A stretch of 64,000 bases of DNA from Bombyx mori (GCF_030269925.1 NC_085118.1:17295001-17359000); one strand, 5' to 3'; numbered from the stretch's first letter, positions 21,901 to 33,344 are shown. A program made the numbers and translations. Notes: generated from the letters alone by a model not told the origin.

Positions 21901-24900
21901 CGTGCCCCCCCGCCCCCTCGACTACTCGCTGCGGCTCTGGGGCCCGCGCTCGCATCGCTGCTAGTACCCTCCGTACGTACACACGCGCGGCGCCGTGCCC
22001 CCCCGGCTCCTCGACTACTCGCTGCGGCTCTGGGGCCCGCGCTCGCATCGCTGCTAGTACCCTCCGTACGTACACACGCGCGGCGCCGTGCCCCCCCGCC
22101 CCCTCGACTACTCGCTGCGGCTCTGGGGCCCGCGCTCGCATCGCTGCTAGTACCCTCCGTACGTACACACGCGCGGCGCCGTGCCCCCCCGCCCCCTCGA
22201 CTACTCGCTGCGGCTCTGGGGCCCGCGCTCGCATCGCTGCTAGTACCCTCCGTACGTACACACGCGCGGCGCCGTGCCCCCCGCCTCCTCGACTACTCGC
22301 TGCGGCTCTGGGGCCCGCGCTCGCATCGCTGCTAGTACCCTCCGTACGTACACACGCGCGGCGCCGTGCCCCCCCGCCCCCTCGACTACTCGCTGCGGCT
22401 CTGGGGCCCGCGCTCGCATCGCTGCTAGTACCCTCCGTACGTACACACGCGCGGCGCCGTGCCCCCCGCCCCCGCCTCCTCGACTACTCGCTGCGGCTCT
22501 GGGGCCCGCGCTCGCATCGCTGCTAGTACCCTCCGTACGTACACACGCGCGGCGCCGTGCCCCCCCGCCTCCTCGACTACTCGCTGCGGCTCTGGGGCCC
22601 GCGCTCGCATCGCTGCTAGTACCCTCCGTACGTACACACGCGCGGCGCCGTGCCCCCCCGCCCCCTCGACTACTCGCTGCGGCTCTGGGGCCCGCGCTCG
22701 CATCGCTGCTAGTACCCTCCGTACGTACACACGCGCGGCGCCGTGCCCCCCCGCCTCCTCGACTACTCGCTGCGGCTCTGGGGCCCGCGCTCGCATCGCT
22801 GCTAGTACCCTCCGTACGTACACACGCGCGGCGCCGTGCCCCCCCGCCTCCTCGACTACTCGCTGCGGCTCTGGGGCCCACGCTCGCATCGCTGCTAGTA
22901 CCCTCCGTACGTACACACGCGCGGCGCCGTGCCCCCCCGCCTCCTCGACTACTCGCTGCGGCTCTGGGGCCCGCGCTCGCATCGCTGCTAGTACCCTCCG
23001 TACGTACACACGCGCGGCGCCGTGCCCCCCCCGCCCCCTCGACTACTCGCTGCGGCTCTGGGGCCCGCGCTCGCATCGCTGCTAGTACCCTCCGTACGTA
23101 CACACGCGCGGCGCCGTGCCCCCCCCCGCCTCCTCGACTACTCGCTGCGGCTCTGGGGCCCGCGCTCGCATCGCTGCTAGTACCCTCCGTACGTACACAC
23201 GCGCGGCGCCGTGCCCCCCGCCCCCGCCTCCTCGACTACTCGCTGCGGCTCTGGGGCCCGCGCTCGCATCGCTGCTAGTACCCTCCGTACGTACACACGC
23301 GCGGCGCCGTGCCCCCCGCCCCCGCCTCCTCGACTACTCGCTGCGGCTCTGGGGCCCGCGCTCGCATCGCTGCTAGTACCCTCCGTACGTACACACGCGC
23401 GGCGCCGTGCCCCCCCGCCCCCGCCTCCTCGACTACTCGCTGCGGCTCTGGGGCCCGCGCTCGCATCGCTGCTAGTACCCTCCGTACGTACACACGCGCG
23501 GCGCCGTGCCCCCCGCCCCCGCCTCCTCGACTACTCGCTGCGGCTCTGGGGCCCGCGCTCGCATCGCTGCTAGTACCCTCCGTACGTACACACGCGCGGC
23601 GCCGTGCCCCCCGCCCCGCCTCCTCGACTACTCGCTGCGGCTCTGGGGCCCGCGCTCGCATCGCTGCTAGTACCCTCCGTACGTACACACGCGCGGCGCC
23701 GTGCCCCGCCCCCGCCTCCTCGACTACTCGCTGCGGCTCTGGGGCCCGCGCTCGCATCGCTGCTAGTACCCTCCGTACGTACACACGCGCGGCGCCGTGC
23801 CCCCGCCCCCGCCTCCTCGACTACTCGCTGCGGCTCTGGGGCCCGCGCTCGCATCGCTGCTAGTACCCTCCGTACGTACACACGCGCGGCGCCGTGCCTC
23901 CCCGCCCCCGCCTCCTCGACTACTCGCTGCGGCTCTGGGGCCCGCGCTCGCATCGCTGCTAGTACCCTCCGTACGTACACACGCGCGGCGCCGTGCTCCC
24001 CGCCCCCGCCTCCTCGACTACTCGCTGCGGCTCTGGGGCCCGCGCTCGCATCGCTGCTAGTACCCTCCGTACGTACACACGCGCGGCGCCGTGCCCCCCG
24101 CCCCCGCCTCCTCGACTACTCGCTGCGGCTCTGGGGCCCGCGCTCGCATCGCTGCTAGTACCCTCCGTACGTACACACGCGCGGCGCCGTGCCCCCCGCC
24201 CCCGCCTCCTCGACTACTCGCTGCGGCTCTGGGGCCCGCGCTCGCATCGCTGCTAGTACCCTCCGTACGTACACACGCGCGGCGCCGTGCCCCCCCCGCC
24301 GACTACTCGCTGCGGCTCTGGGGCCCGCGCTCGCATCGCTGCTAGTACCCTCCGTACGTACACACGCGCGGCGCCGTGCCCCCCGCCCCCGCCTCCTCGA
24401 CTACTCGCTGCGGCTCTGGGGCCCGCGCTCGCATCGCTGCTAGTACCCTCCGTACGTACACACGCGCGGCGCCGTGCCCCCCCGCCCCCTCGACTACTCG
24501 CTGCGGCTCTGGGGCCCGCGCTCGCATCGCTGCTAGTACCCTCCGTACGTACACACGCGCGGCGCCGTGCCCCCCGCCCCCGCCTCCTCGCTGCGGCTCT
24601 GGGGCCCGCGCTCGCATCGCTGCTAGTACCCTCCGTACGTACACACGCGCGGCGCCGTGCCCCCCCGCCTCCTCGACTACTCGCTGCGGCTCTGGGGCCC
24701 GCGCTCGCATCGCTGCTAGTACCCTCCGTACGTACACACGCGCGGCGCCGTGCCCCCCCGGCTCCTCGACTACTCGCTGCGGCTCTGGGGCCCGCGCTCG
24801 CATCGCTGCTAGTACCCTCCGTACGTACACACGCGCGGCGCCGTGCCCCCCCGCCCCCTCGACTACTCGCTGCGGCTCTGGGGCCCGCGCTCGCATCGCT

Positions 24901-27886
24901 GCTAGTACCCTCCGTACGTACACACGCGCGGCGCCGTGCCCCCCCGCCCCCTCGACTACTCGCTGCGGCTCTGGGGCCCGCGCTCGCATCGCTGCTAGTA
25001 CCCTCCGTACGTACACACGCGCGGCGCCGTGCCCCCCCGCCTCCTCGACTACTCGCTGCGGCTCTGGGGCCCGCGCTCGCATCGCTGCTAGTACCCTCCG
25101 TACGTACACACGCGCGGCGCCGTGCTCCCCGCCCCCGCCTCCTCGACTACTCGCTGCGGCTCTGGGGCCCGCGCTCGCATCGCTGCTAGTACCCTCCGTA
25201 CGTACACACGCGCGGCGCCGTGCTCCCCGCCCCCGCCTCCTCGACTACTCGCTGCGGCTCTGGGGCCCGCGCTCGCATCGCTGCTAGTACCCTCCGTACG
25301 TACACACGCGCGGCGCCGTGCCCCCCGCCCCCGCCTCCTCGACTACTCGCTGCGGCTCTGGGGCCCGCGCTCGCATCGCTGCTAGTACCCTCCGTACGTA
25401 CACACGCGCGGCGCCGTGCCCCCCGCCCCCGCCTCCTCGACTACTCGCTGCGGCTCTGGGGCCCGCGCTCGCATCGCTGCTAGTACCCCCCGTACGTACA
25501 CACGCGCGTCGCCGTGCCCCCCCCGCCTCCTCGACTACTCGCTGCGGCTCTGGGGCCCGCGCTCGCATCGCTGCTAGTACCCTCCGTACGTACACACGCG
25601 CGGCGCCGTGCCCCCCGCCCCCGCCTCCTCGACTACTCGCTGCGGCTCTGGGGCCCGCGCTCGCATCGCTGCTAGTACCCTCCGTACGTACACACGCGCG
25701 GCGCCGTGCCCCCCCGCCCCCTCGACTACTCGCTGCGGCTCTGGGGCCCGCGCTCGCATCGCTGCTAGTACCCTCCGTACGTACACACGCGCGGCGCCGT
25801 GCCCCCCCGGCTCCTCGACTACTCGCTGCGGCTCTGGGGCCCGCGCTCGCATCGCTGCTAGTACCCTCCGTACGTACACACGCGCGGCGCCGTGCCCCCC
25901 CGCCCCCTCGACTACTCGCTGCGGCTCTGGGGCCCGCGCTCGCATCGCTGCTAGTACCCTCCGTACGTACACACGCGCGGCGCCGTGCCCCCCCGCCCCC
26001 TCGACTACTCGCTGCGGCTCTGGGGCCCGCGCTCGCATCGCTGCTAGTACCCTCCGTACGTACACACGCGCGGCGCCGTGCCCCCCCGCCTCCTCGACTA
26101 CTCGCTGCGGCTCTGGGGCCCGCGCTCGCATCGCTGCTAGTACCCTCCGTACGTACACACGCGCGGCGCCGTGCCCCCCCGCCCCCTCGACTACTCGCTG
26201 CGGCTCTGGGGCCCGCGCTCGCATCGCTGCTAGTACCCTCCGTACGTACACACGCGCGGCGCCGTGCCCCCCGCCCCCGCCTCCTCGACTACTCGCTGCG
26301 GCTCTGGGGCCCGCGCTCGCATCGCTGCTAGTACCCTCCGTACGTACACACGCGCGGCGCCGTGCCCCCCCGCCTCCTCGACTACTCGCTGCGGCTCTGG
26401 GGCCCGCGCTCGCATCGCTGCTAGTACCCTCCGTACGTACACACGCGCGGCGCCGTGCCCCCCCGCCCCCTCGACTACTCGCTGCGGCTCTGGGGCCCGC
26501 GCTCGCATCGCTGCTAGTACCCTCCGTACGTACACACGCGCGGCGCCGTGCCCCCCCGCCTCCTCGACTACTCGCTGCGGCTCTGGGGCCCGCGCTCGCA
26601 TCGCTGCTAGTACCCTCCGTACGTACACACGCGCGGCGCCGTGCCCCCCCGCCTCCTCGACTACTCGCTGCGGCTCTGGGGCCCGCGCTCGCATCGCTGC
26701 TAGTACCCTCCGTACGTACACACGCGCGGCGCCGTGCCCCCCCCGCCTCCTCGACTACTCGCTGCGGCTCTGGGGCCCGCGCTCGCATCGCTGCTAGTAC
26801 CCTCCGTACGTACACACGCGCGGCGCCGTGCCCCCCCGCCCCCTCGACTACTCGCTGCGGCTCTGGGGCCCGCGCTCGCATCGCTGCTAGTACCCTCCGT
26901 ACGTAAACACGCGCGGCGCCGTGCCCCCCCGCCTCCTCGACTACTCGCTGCGGCTCTGGGGCCCGCGCTCGCATCGCTGCTAGTACCCTCCGTACGTACA
27001 CACGCGCGGCGCCGTGCCCCCCCGCCCCCTCGACTACTCGCTGCGGCTCTGGGGCCCGCGCTCGCATCGCTGCTAGTACCCTCCGTACGTACACACGCGC
27101 GGCGCCGTGCCCCCCCGCCCCCTCGACTACTCGCTGCGGCTCTGGGGCCCGCGCTCGCATCGCTGCTAGTACCCTCCGTACGTACACACGCGCGGCGCCG
27201 TGCCCCCCGCCCCCGCCTCCTCGACTACTCGCTGCGGCTCTGGGGCCCGCGCTCGCATCGCTGCTAGTACCCTCCGTACGTACACACGCGCGGCGCCGTG
27301 CCCCCCCGCCTCCTCGACTACTCGCTGCGGCTCTGGGGCCCGCGCTCGCATCGCTGCTAGTACCCTCCGTACGTACACACGCGCGGCGCCGTGCCCCCCC
27401 GCCTCCTCGACTACTCGCTGCGGCTCTGGGGCCCGCGCTCGCATCGCTGCTAGTACCCTCCGTACGTACACACGCGCGGCGCCGTGCCCCCCGCCCCCGC
27501 CTCCTCGACTACTCGCTGCGGCTCTGGGACCCGCGCTCGCATCGCTGCTAGTACCCTCCGTACGTACACACGCGCGGCGCCGTGCCCCCCCGCCCCCTCG
27601 ACTACTCGCTGCGGCTCTGGGGCCCGCGCTCGCATCGCTGCTAGTACCCTCCGTACGTACACACGCGCGGCGCCGTGCCCCCCCGCCTCCTCGACTACTC
27701 GCTGCGGCTCTGGGGCCCGCGCTCGCATCGCTGCTAGTACCCTCCGTACGTACACACGCGCGGCGCCGTGCCCCCCCGCCTCCTCGACTACTCGCTGCGG
27801 CTCTGGGGCCCGCGCTCGCATCGCTGCTAGTACCCTCCGTACGTACACACGCGCGGCGCCGTGCCCCCCCGCCTCCTCGACTACTC
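18855..27886 (+). repeat. 95-copy tandem array of the WDR26 terminal coding end
   Basis: The unit (98 bp in its long form) has two parts: 46 bases identical to the last coding bases of WDR26 including the TAG stop, and a linker of 44-53 bases. The linker contains TACCCTCCGTACGTACACAC, then GCGCGGCGCCGTG and a C-rich run. I counted 95 TAG-bearing copies, the gene's own at 18898-18900 and the last ending at 27830, followed by a partial copy to 27886. Spacing ranges 89-99 bp, mostly 93 or 98, and nearly all length variation is in the C-run. Only a few point changes occur elsewhere (21685, 21705, 21786, 22880, 26906, 27529 and the partner sites 25489, 25509). Long open frames on both strands across the array (up to 537 codons) are by-products of the repeat. 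Confidence 0.97.
24346..26704 (+). repeat. Higher-order duplicate of array segment 20542-22900
   Basis: The order of unit lengths (98,93,90,93,93,93,93,93,98,98,98,98,94,98,93...) after 24345 repeats that after 20541 at an offset of 3804 bp, later 3805. The rare paired variants at 21685 (C) and 21705 (T) recur exactly at 25489 and 25509. This shows that about 25 units were copied as one block, by unequal exchange or a similar event. Confidence 0.9.
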
Positions 27887-27927
27887 CTTGCGAATCGTTT
27901 TCTCTAATCATCTTCCGTTCGTTGCAG

Positions 27928-28308
27928 ATGTCCCCGAGCGCCGCCCGCGACCGCCACGAAGCCGCGGACCATAGAGTATCTTATTTAAGTCTCGACTAAC
28001 TTAAATTAAGACTTCTAATATTACGGACAGAGTTTAAAGATATTTTGTAAAGATGACCGCTTGTGTCTTATCTTATCGAGCGCTGAATCTCGGTGAGTTG
28101 TTTGTACTTTCGAGTCGACCGAGGGTCCGGCCCGCGACCCCCGCCGCTCGTGGAACCTCATTGTAACTGTTCAGAACGACTGTTCAATATTTCATTAAAT
28201 CGGAGCTAGTTTAGTTTTATTAAAATATTGTTTGTTTGGCTCATGACAGTTGTTACTGTGAATGTCCTCATGTGCTGTATCTTTCAAAAGCGCGGGAAGG
28301 GAAATAAA
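27928..28308 (+). other. Possible 3' exon / 3'UTR of WDR26 beyond the array
   Basis: Directly after the array a pyrimidine-rich stretch leads to gttcgttgcag|ATG at 27927/27928, a convincing splice acceptor. AATAAA signals follow at 28303 and 28381. Each array unit contains CC|GTACGT, a usable donor downstream of the stop, so the array may be a 3'UTR intron. A short frame of 23 codons starts at 27928 (MSPSAARDRHEAADHR...), but no donor upstream of the TAG would join it to the WD40 frame. Confidence 0.45.
28303..28308 (+). terminator. Polyadenylation signal candidate of WDR26
   Basis: AATAAA, with a second at 28381-28386. These are the first canonical signals after the stop codon outside the array. 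Confidence 0.5.
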
Positions 28309-28422
28309 ATTGCCTTTAATGACAGCGAATTGTGTATCTTCGTGTGTTTGAAAGTAACTATCGCGTTAAACATTCGGTGAAATAAAATGTAACGTCAAAA
28401 TTATAAATAGCGACTACGCGAC

Positions 28423-29690
28423 GTGTACTCATCGCATTTTATGGAATGTATTTCACGTGTTTGTACACGTCCTACTAAACTTTTTGGACTCGAGATGAAA
28501 ATAGTCTTATGTAATAAAATAGTTTCAATAAGTAAAAATTTTATAGGGAAGAGCATAAAACGGTCCCAGACTGTTCTGGACTCGCCCCCCAGGGTCCGTC
28601 GTCTGCTGTTGTTCCGTCAGGGCGCGGACCAGAGTGGTGACGTCAGTGCCAGCTTAACTGTGCACGTACTGAATATGTCGTCTACCCTCACACTCACTCG
28701 GGATGACCTCCCAGTGGATCCGGGGCCCCACTCCGACGGTCAGGAGAGGCAGGCCCGTGGACGAGCACCCGGCATTAACGACCGGATATTTGTGCAATAC
28801 TCTTCCCCGAGTCGTCATCGGGCGAAGATCGATGCTCTGCATGAATATGTTGACCGTTTGTTCAGCACGCCGGACTGTGGAACCGCACCGGTGAATATGT
28901 CGACTATTGTCGGCACAGCCCATGCGTTCTGTGGGGGACGGTACTAGTGCGAGACTGCAGGCCGTCCCCTCACCCACGTGATTCGCTCGGATGTCGTGAG
29001 AATGTACGCGGACGCTGCAGTGCGACTGCTGGATGAGTCCGGCGCAGAGTATCAAACCGCATGTTGCTGCGGGCCACAGTGTGCCGCCCTGTCGACGGAC
29101 TGACGTTTGCATTCAATTCTATTTTATAGACTCATTTTGATCTGTTTGAAATAGTATGATTGTAGGGATGAGCTAACTGCGGATTGTTGGTTCACCGAGG
29201 TCGTCGAAGTTAAATCACGTACGCAATTTTTTTCGAAAACTACTAGAACTGCAATGAAATCTGCGCCGTTGACCGATGAAATTATGTTTTTAATTTTTAG
29301 GCATTTTTGTATATTATTTTTAAATTTTTAGATTGTAATCTTAGTTTTTGTAAGTCACGTCTGACGCGCATCTCTGGGGCACGATAAAGCTTCGTGTTAG
29401 CTGCAGTCCACGGGCGCGACACAGAGGCTGCACACTACTCTGAGTGCGTCGAGGATCACGACTCTGGCTCGTCCCGCCGATCGAGCAACACTTCATTGTT
29501 AAGAGGGAGGGATGTGCGTGAGTAGGGAGTACAAAGGAGTTGTGTTTATTGTACGAATTAAATATAGATTAGAAGAACGGCAAGAACGAAGTCAACTTTG
29601 GCTAAGTTTGATTTGTTCTGAATTATAAATATTGATATCAATAAATTTTTTATTGTAAACATTGTGCTGTCTTATTTACATTACACCTCT
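28423..29690 (+). other. GC-richer segment, possible LTR-retroelement remnant
   Basis: A 174-codon frame (28423-28947) and an overlapping opposite frame (29112-28654) are open but match no family I know. A purine run AAGAGGGAGGGATG at 29500-29513 resembles a polypurine tract. The sequence after it starts TGTG, holds AATAAA at 29640 and reaches 'ttacattaca', which fits one LTR. No second LTR is seen, so the reading is tentative. The AATAAA may instead end WDR26. Confidence 0.3.
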
Positions 29691-29905
29691 AAAAATAAAT
29701 AATCATTTTGTTTATTTTCGATCAGAACATTTCCTAAATGATATCTAATTTTCCATTTATGTAGAGGAGTGCTTCTGATTTTGCTACTGGATTACAAATT
29801 GCTATTTCAGATCAAACACTTAATCTTCCGTCTTTATTCACAAAATTAAGATAATGAAAAACTGATTCAAATTAAAACATGACTCATGATGACATTTACA
29901 TAAAA

Positions 29906-29911
29906 TTTATT
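29906..29911 (-). terminator. Polyadenylation signal candidate of TRAPPC4
   Basis: Reverse-strand AATAAA about 300 bases after the TRAPPC4 stop; another lies at 29833. It is convergent with the WDR26 side. Confidence 0.5.
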
Positions 29912-30211
29912 TTTGGAATAAGTTGAGTATGTATATAGTTAAACATAATTTGACATTATACAGATTAATTAAATAAATTTACAATATTAAGCAGGTATTG
30001 ACATTATACTTGTTTTAAAATATTGCAAGCGGATAGATACCACAACGTAAACAGAGCCCGTCACGAGGCACTCCGTTAATCTCAGGTATTGCACAAATTT
30101 TCTTTTTGTCTAACTGAAACTCATAGTGACTGGTAGAAAATGGTTAATAATGGTACTAACCTGTGCAAATTTAAAAGTGCGACTTGCTACTTTACTGATA
30201 TTATTGTATAA

Positions 30212-31526
30212 TTATAAATTAGCAGTCCCAGACTTCTCAACTAGTTCCAGCAGTGTGTGTAGAGATGTGTCGAACAGTTCACATCTTATTGGCATCTCGA
30301 GTGAGTAGAATGGATTCTTAAGTGCATAGTCTGAATATAACTCATAGATCCTCTTTAGGACCACATCAGTACCTTGCATATTAGTGTCTGTTACTATTAT
30401 AAATTTTACACCTGAAATGAAAATATCACATCATCAAATTAATGTCATAACATAATATTATCTCAGCATTCAAATTATAAAAATTAAAATATATATTTAG
30501 CACAACATAACAAAGATAAAGAACTCCGTTACAAAAATAGCCAAAGCTAGAAAAATTATGGCAAAAAAGGATATAAGAAAAATACATACCAGTGAGTGTT
30601 TGAAAACACGACAACTTGAATGTGTCAGCCGTTAAGGATTCTATTCCTGAGGATTTTGGTATGGGACTGAGCTGACTAGCAAGGGCAAAAAGAGGATAGA
30701 ACATGCTGGCCAGCACTATCTTCTCATTTGTTGTTGCTCTCACTCTACCAAATTTTAGACTCAGAGGATAGTTTTCCTGAAAGGTTTTTATATTTTATAG
30801 CAAATGAAAGTAAACATCATTTAAAAATGGCTAATGAAACACTAGGTTACATCAAATGTGTTGTGAGTAGTCAAGAGGGGGAGTTACATTGGTCTTTCTT
30901 ACATTTTTTACTTTTTAACCATACCAAAAGATATAGTGACAAGTATTTACCTTTGACATTGCTGATATCCATGAGTGACAGACCACTTACCATTATGTGT
31001 TCTGTAATTAGCTCATCATTGACGCTTTCAGGTAAATAGATGATAATAGTACCTTAGCTTCTATAATATCAAAGACATCTCTATTGTCTTCCGTTGTTCT
31101 TCCTGTCACTGGAGATCCATTTACTGATAGTAATACATGTCCAACTAAAAGATGAAATAGTGGTTTTTATTTGTTATTGAACATGGTTAGCTTGAAATTT
31201 TTTTAAATCCTATCTTTAGAGCAGCAAGCATTTACATTATAAATGTTACAACTGTTGTGAGTTACATGAAAATTGCTGAGTATACATTTCTTTTCATTTC
31301 ATTCAAAATTTACTTTAATTCCAGGAAAAATATAAATAGTAGACAATTTACCATTTATTCCATCTCTTTGGCCAAATGCCACAACAACTTTTTTATTTTC
31401 ATACTGCAATTTAATATCAAGGGGAAATCCAAACGTTTTCTCAGTCTCCACTCGAGGAATATTGTGATCGTAGTTGTAGATGAGACCACCAGACTTGCTA
31501 ACAATATAAATTCCGTATATAACCAT
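30212..31526 (-). CDS. TRAPPC4: Trafficking protein particle complex subunit 4 (synbindin), four exons
   Basis: Exons in transcript order: 31526-31352, 31144-31053, 30776-30590, 30411-30212 (stop TAA). Phases 1,0,1 agree and the product is 217 aa; human TRAPPC4 is 219 aa. The protein aligns along its whole length. The longin-like start [17 protein letters not shown] is followed by EKTFGFPLD and [10 protein letters not shown], then [20 protein letters not shown] and the C-terminal helix region [26 protein letters not shown]4 is a core subunit of TRAPP complexes, which act as Rab1/Ypt1 exchange factor and tether for ER-to-Golgi vesicles. Intron 2 contains a decayed repeat fragment near 30957-30998. 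No intact upstream gene shares its promoter. Confidence 0.95.
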
Positions 31527-31924
31527 TTTATTATCTTCTTTAATTGTAGTGTTTTCTACACATATGCATTAAATGTTAAATGTAATTGTGAAATCTACGA
31601 AACTCGTTCACAAACTAATTTTAGTAATTTCACGTAAACTTCTTGAAAATATCACTCGAAATATAAATAGTCGTACATATTTGAACTTTTTATCTTACAT
31701 TTATAGTTTATTTCTTATCGATATGCGTAGCAAATATGAATATTATAGAAAGAGCTATTTTTTAATCGAAGTTCCACAAATAGTGAAAAAATGCAAAACA
31801 AAACATAAACCACCCAGTTTTTGGTGATTATTGTCGAAGTTGTCAAAGTATCTTTATATAATGTCAAAAATTGACATTTAATTTTAGGCGTTTTTTAGTT
31901 TGATCCGTGACTAGAGTAAATGGA
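31527..31924. other. Upstream region of TRAPPC4
   Basis: AT-rich; the TRAPPC4 promoter should lie here. The plus-strand frame 31573-31827 has no recognisable homology. Confidence 0.4.
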
Positions 31925-32097
31925 ACGCAGCTCATACGTTCAAAATTGGTTGAACAGAATTATTGCGAAGTGCATTCGCATCGAATGATGCGACAGTGTT
32001 GTAGTTCAATCCCGCAGATAGGTTGCAATTTTTATAATGAAATACGTACTTAAAACATTTTCGTGCATGACTTCCACGATGAAGGAATAACTCAACC
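31925..32097 (-). repeat. BMC1-like LINE tail fragment
   Basis: Reads as the inverse of the 33600-33700 part of the longest copy: 'gaaatacgtac' and 'cttccacgatgaaggaata' are both present. The jockey-type element at 32100-32851 appears to have inserted at its edge. Confidence 0.55.
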
Positions 32098-32099
32098 GT

Positions 32100-32860
32100 A
32101 ATTATTATTTTTTTTCTTTTTTTTTTTTCTTCTTTTGGCAATAGCGTTGACTTTTTGCCAATGACGTAAATTAAAAGATTGGGAAACCAAGTTAAAATAG
32201 GATACGAAACACGAGAAACGATCAGATAAGTAGGAAGAAGTTTGAAACGGATAATAAAAATTTCATAAATATACATAAATACACTTACAAATCAAATATT
32301 TAAACTTTAATATGGTTCTGAAGGATGAAAGATGACAATATTTTATAAAATATACATGGATACATAATTATACAGGATTTACAGGTAGGAAAAGGAACAT
32401 TAAGAGATATAAGATCATTCAGGAATGAGGAGCGGTCGTATAGAGGACATGAAAAGAAAATATGATCTAGATCACATTTATCGGATTCACATTCACATAT
32501 ATCAGTAGATACAATGCCTAATCTATTAAGATGAACAGGAGTGCAAACATGACCCAAACGCATTCTTATGATAGAAGAACACACTAGCTTATTGCATTTG
32601 GCACGGAAAAACCATGGCTTAAATGAAATAAGTGGCTGAAGGTTAAAATATCTCCTGCCTTTTGATTGACCAGTTTCAGTCCAGAGTCTATTCCAGCGAT
32701 CCTGAAGGTGAACTACAGGAAGAGCGCCTAGATCCTGACAAAAAACTTTATAAGGGAAAATGTCGCCATCTTCCACAGCTTCATTAGGTAGTTGGTCTGC
32801 TTTTATATTACCAGGAATGTCACTATGGCTAGGGATCCATACAAAGAGCACAGAAAGACC
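32100..32860 (-). mobile_element. 5'-truncated jockey-type LINE, RNase H and C-terminal part
   Basis: A minus-strand frame of 183 codons (32851-32300) starts in WIPSHSDIPGNIKADQLPN, the conserved C-terminal motif of LINE RNase H domains (usually WVPSH.GI.GNE.AD.LA). It continues through the cysteine-rich C-terminal tail (DICECESDKCDLDHIFFSCP). A short 3' UTR ends in an A-rich tract (T-run at 32108-32131 on the plus strand). The catalytic reverse-transcriptase part is missing. Frame integrity suggests a fairly recent insertion. Confidence 0.8.
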
Positions 32861-32874
32861 AATAATTAAACTTA

Positions 32875-33075
32875 TTTATTTCATTATTCGATGTAGATAG
32901 AACTATCATAACCTCCTCCTTGAGTCGATAGTCCTCAATGCTGAAGGTGACGGCTTGGATGGCATCATGGACTGAATTTGTTGAAGGTAGATCTTATTTG
33001 GTCCGACCAGCGCATTGAACTTCTACATTTGGACCTTCTTCCGTAGACTTTGGCAGTTGCCATCGGCTTTTCCAA
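32875..33075 (-). mobile_element. RTE-type LINE fragment
   Basis: The inverse strand reads MRWSDQIRSTF and carries the same downstream DNA as the copy at 3905-4080 (including 'cattgaggactatcgac' versus 'actgaggattatcgac'). Confidence 0.65.
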
Positions 33076-33344
33076 AAGGCACAATATAAAATATAATATG
33101 TATTATAAAAATATAATAATGATGTACATTTAGATAAATAATTCCATTCCAATCACAACTTGAATAAACATGTCAACTAAGTGAGAGGAAATATTTATTA
33201 ATTCGCATAATACGCCCTACCTTTCATCCAGACTGATTCTGACTCGGTTCGGAATATTCTGGCTAGGCTAGGATCGAGCGGCTCGGTGACTAAAGTGCTG
33301 TGATCTGCAGGCTCGGGGTTCCGTGGCAGTAGGGTGAAAAGCAG

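Noticed and set aside
25574..27187. 537-codon open frame on the minus strand of the array, and other long frames (20282-21385, 25608-26906)
   Set aside because: They arise because the repeat lacks stops in some frames and unit lengths shift phase. All consist of the same 30-residue motif, with no independent start or coding signature.
18855..27886. CRISPR-like appearance of regularly spaced repeats
   Set aside because: The 'spacers' are near-identical to one another and the unit is derived from a neighbouring exon in a eukaryotic genome. It is a minisatellite-type array.
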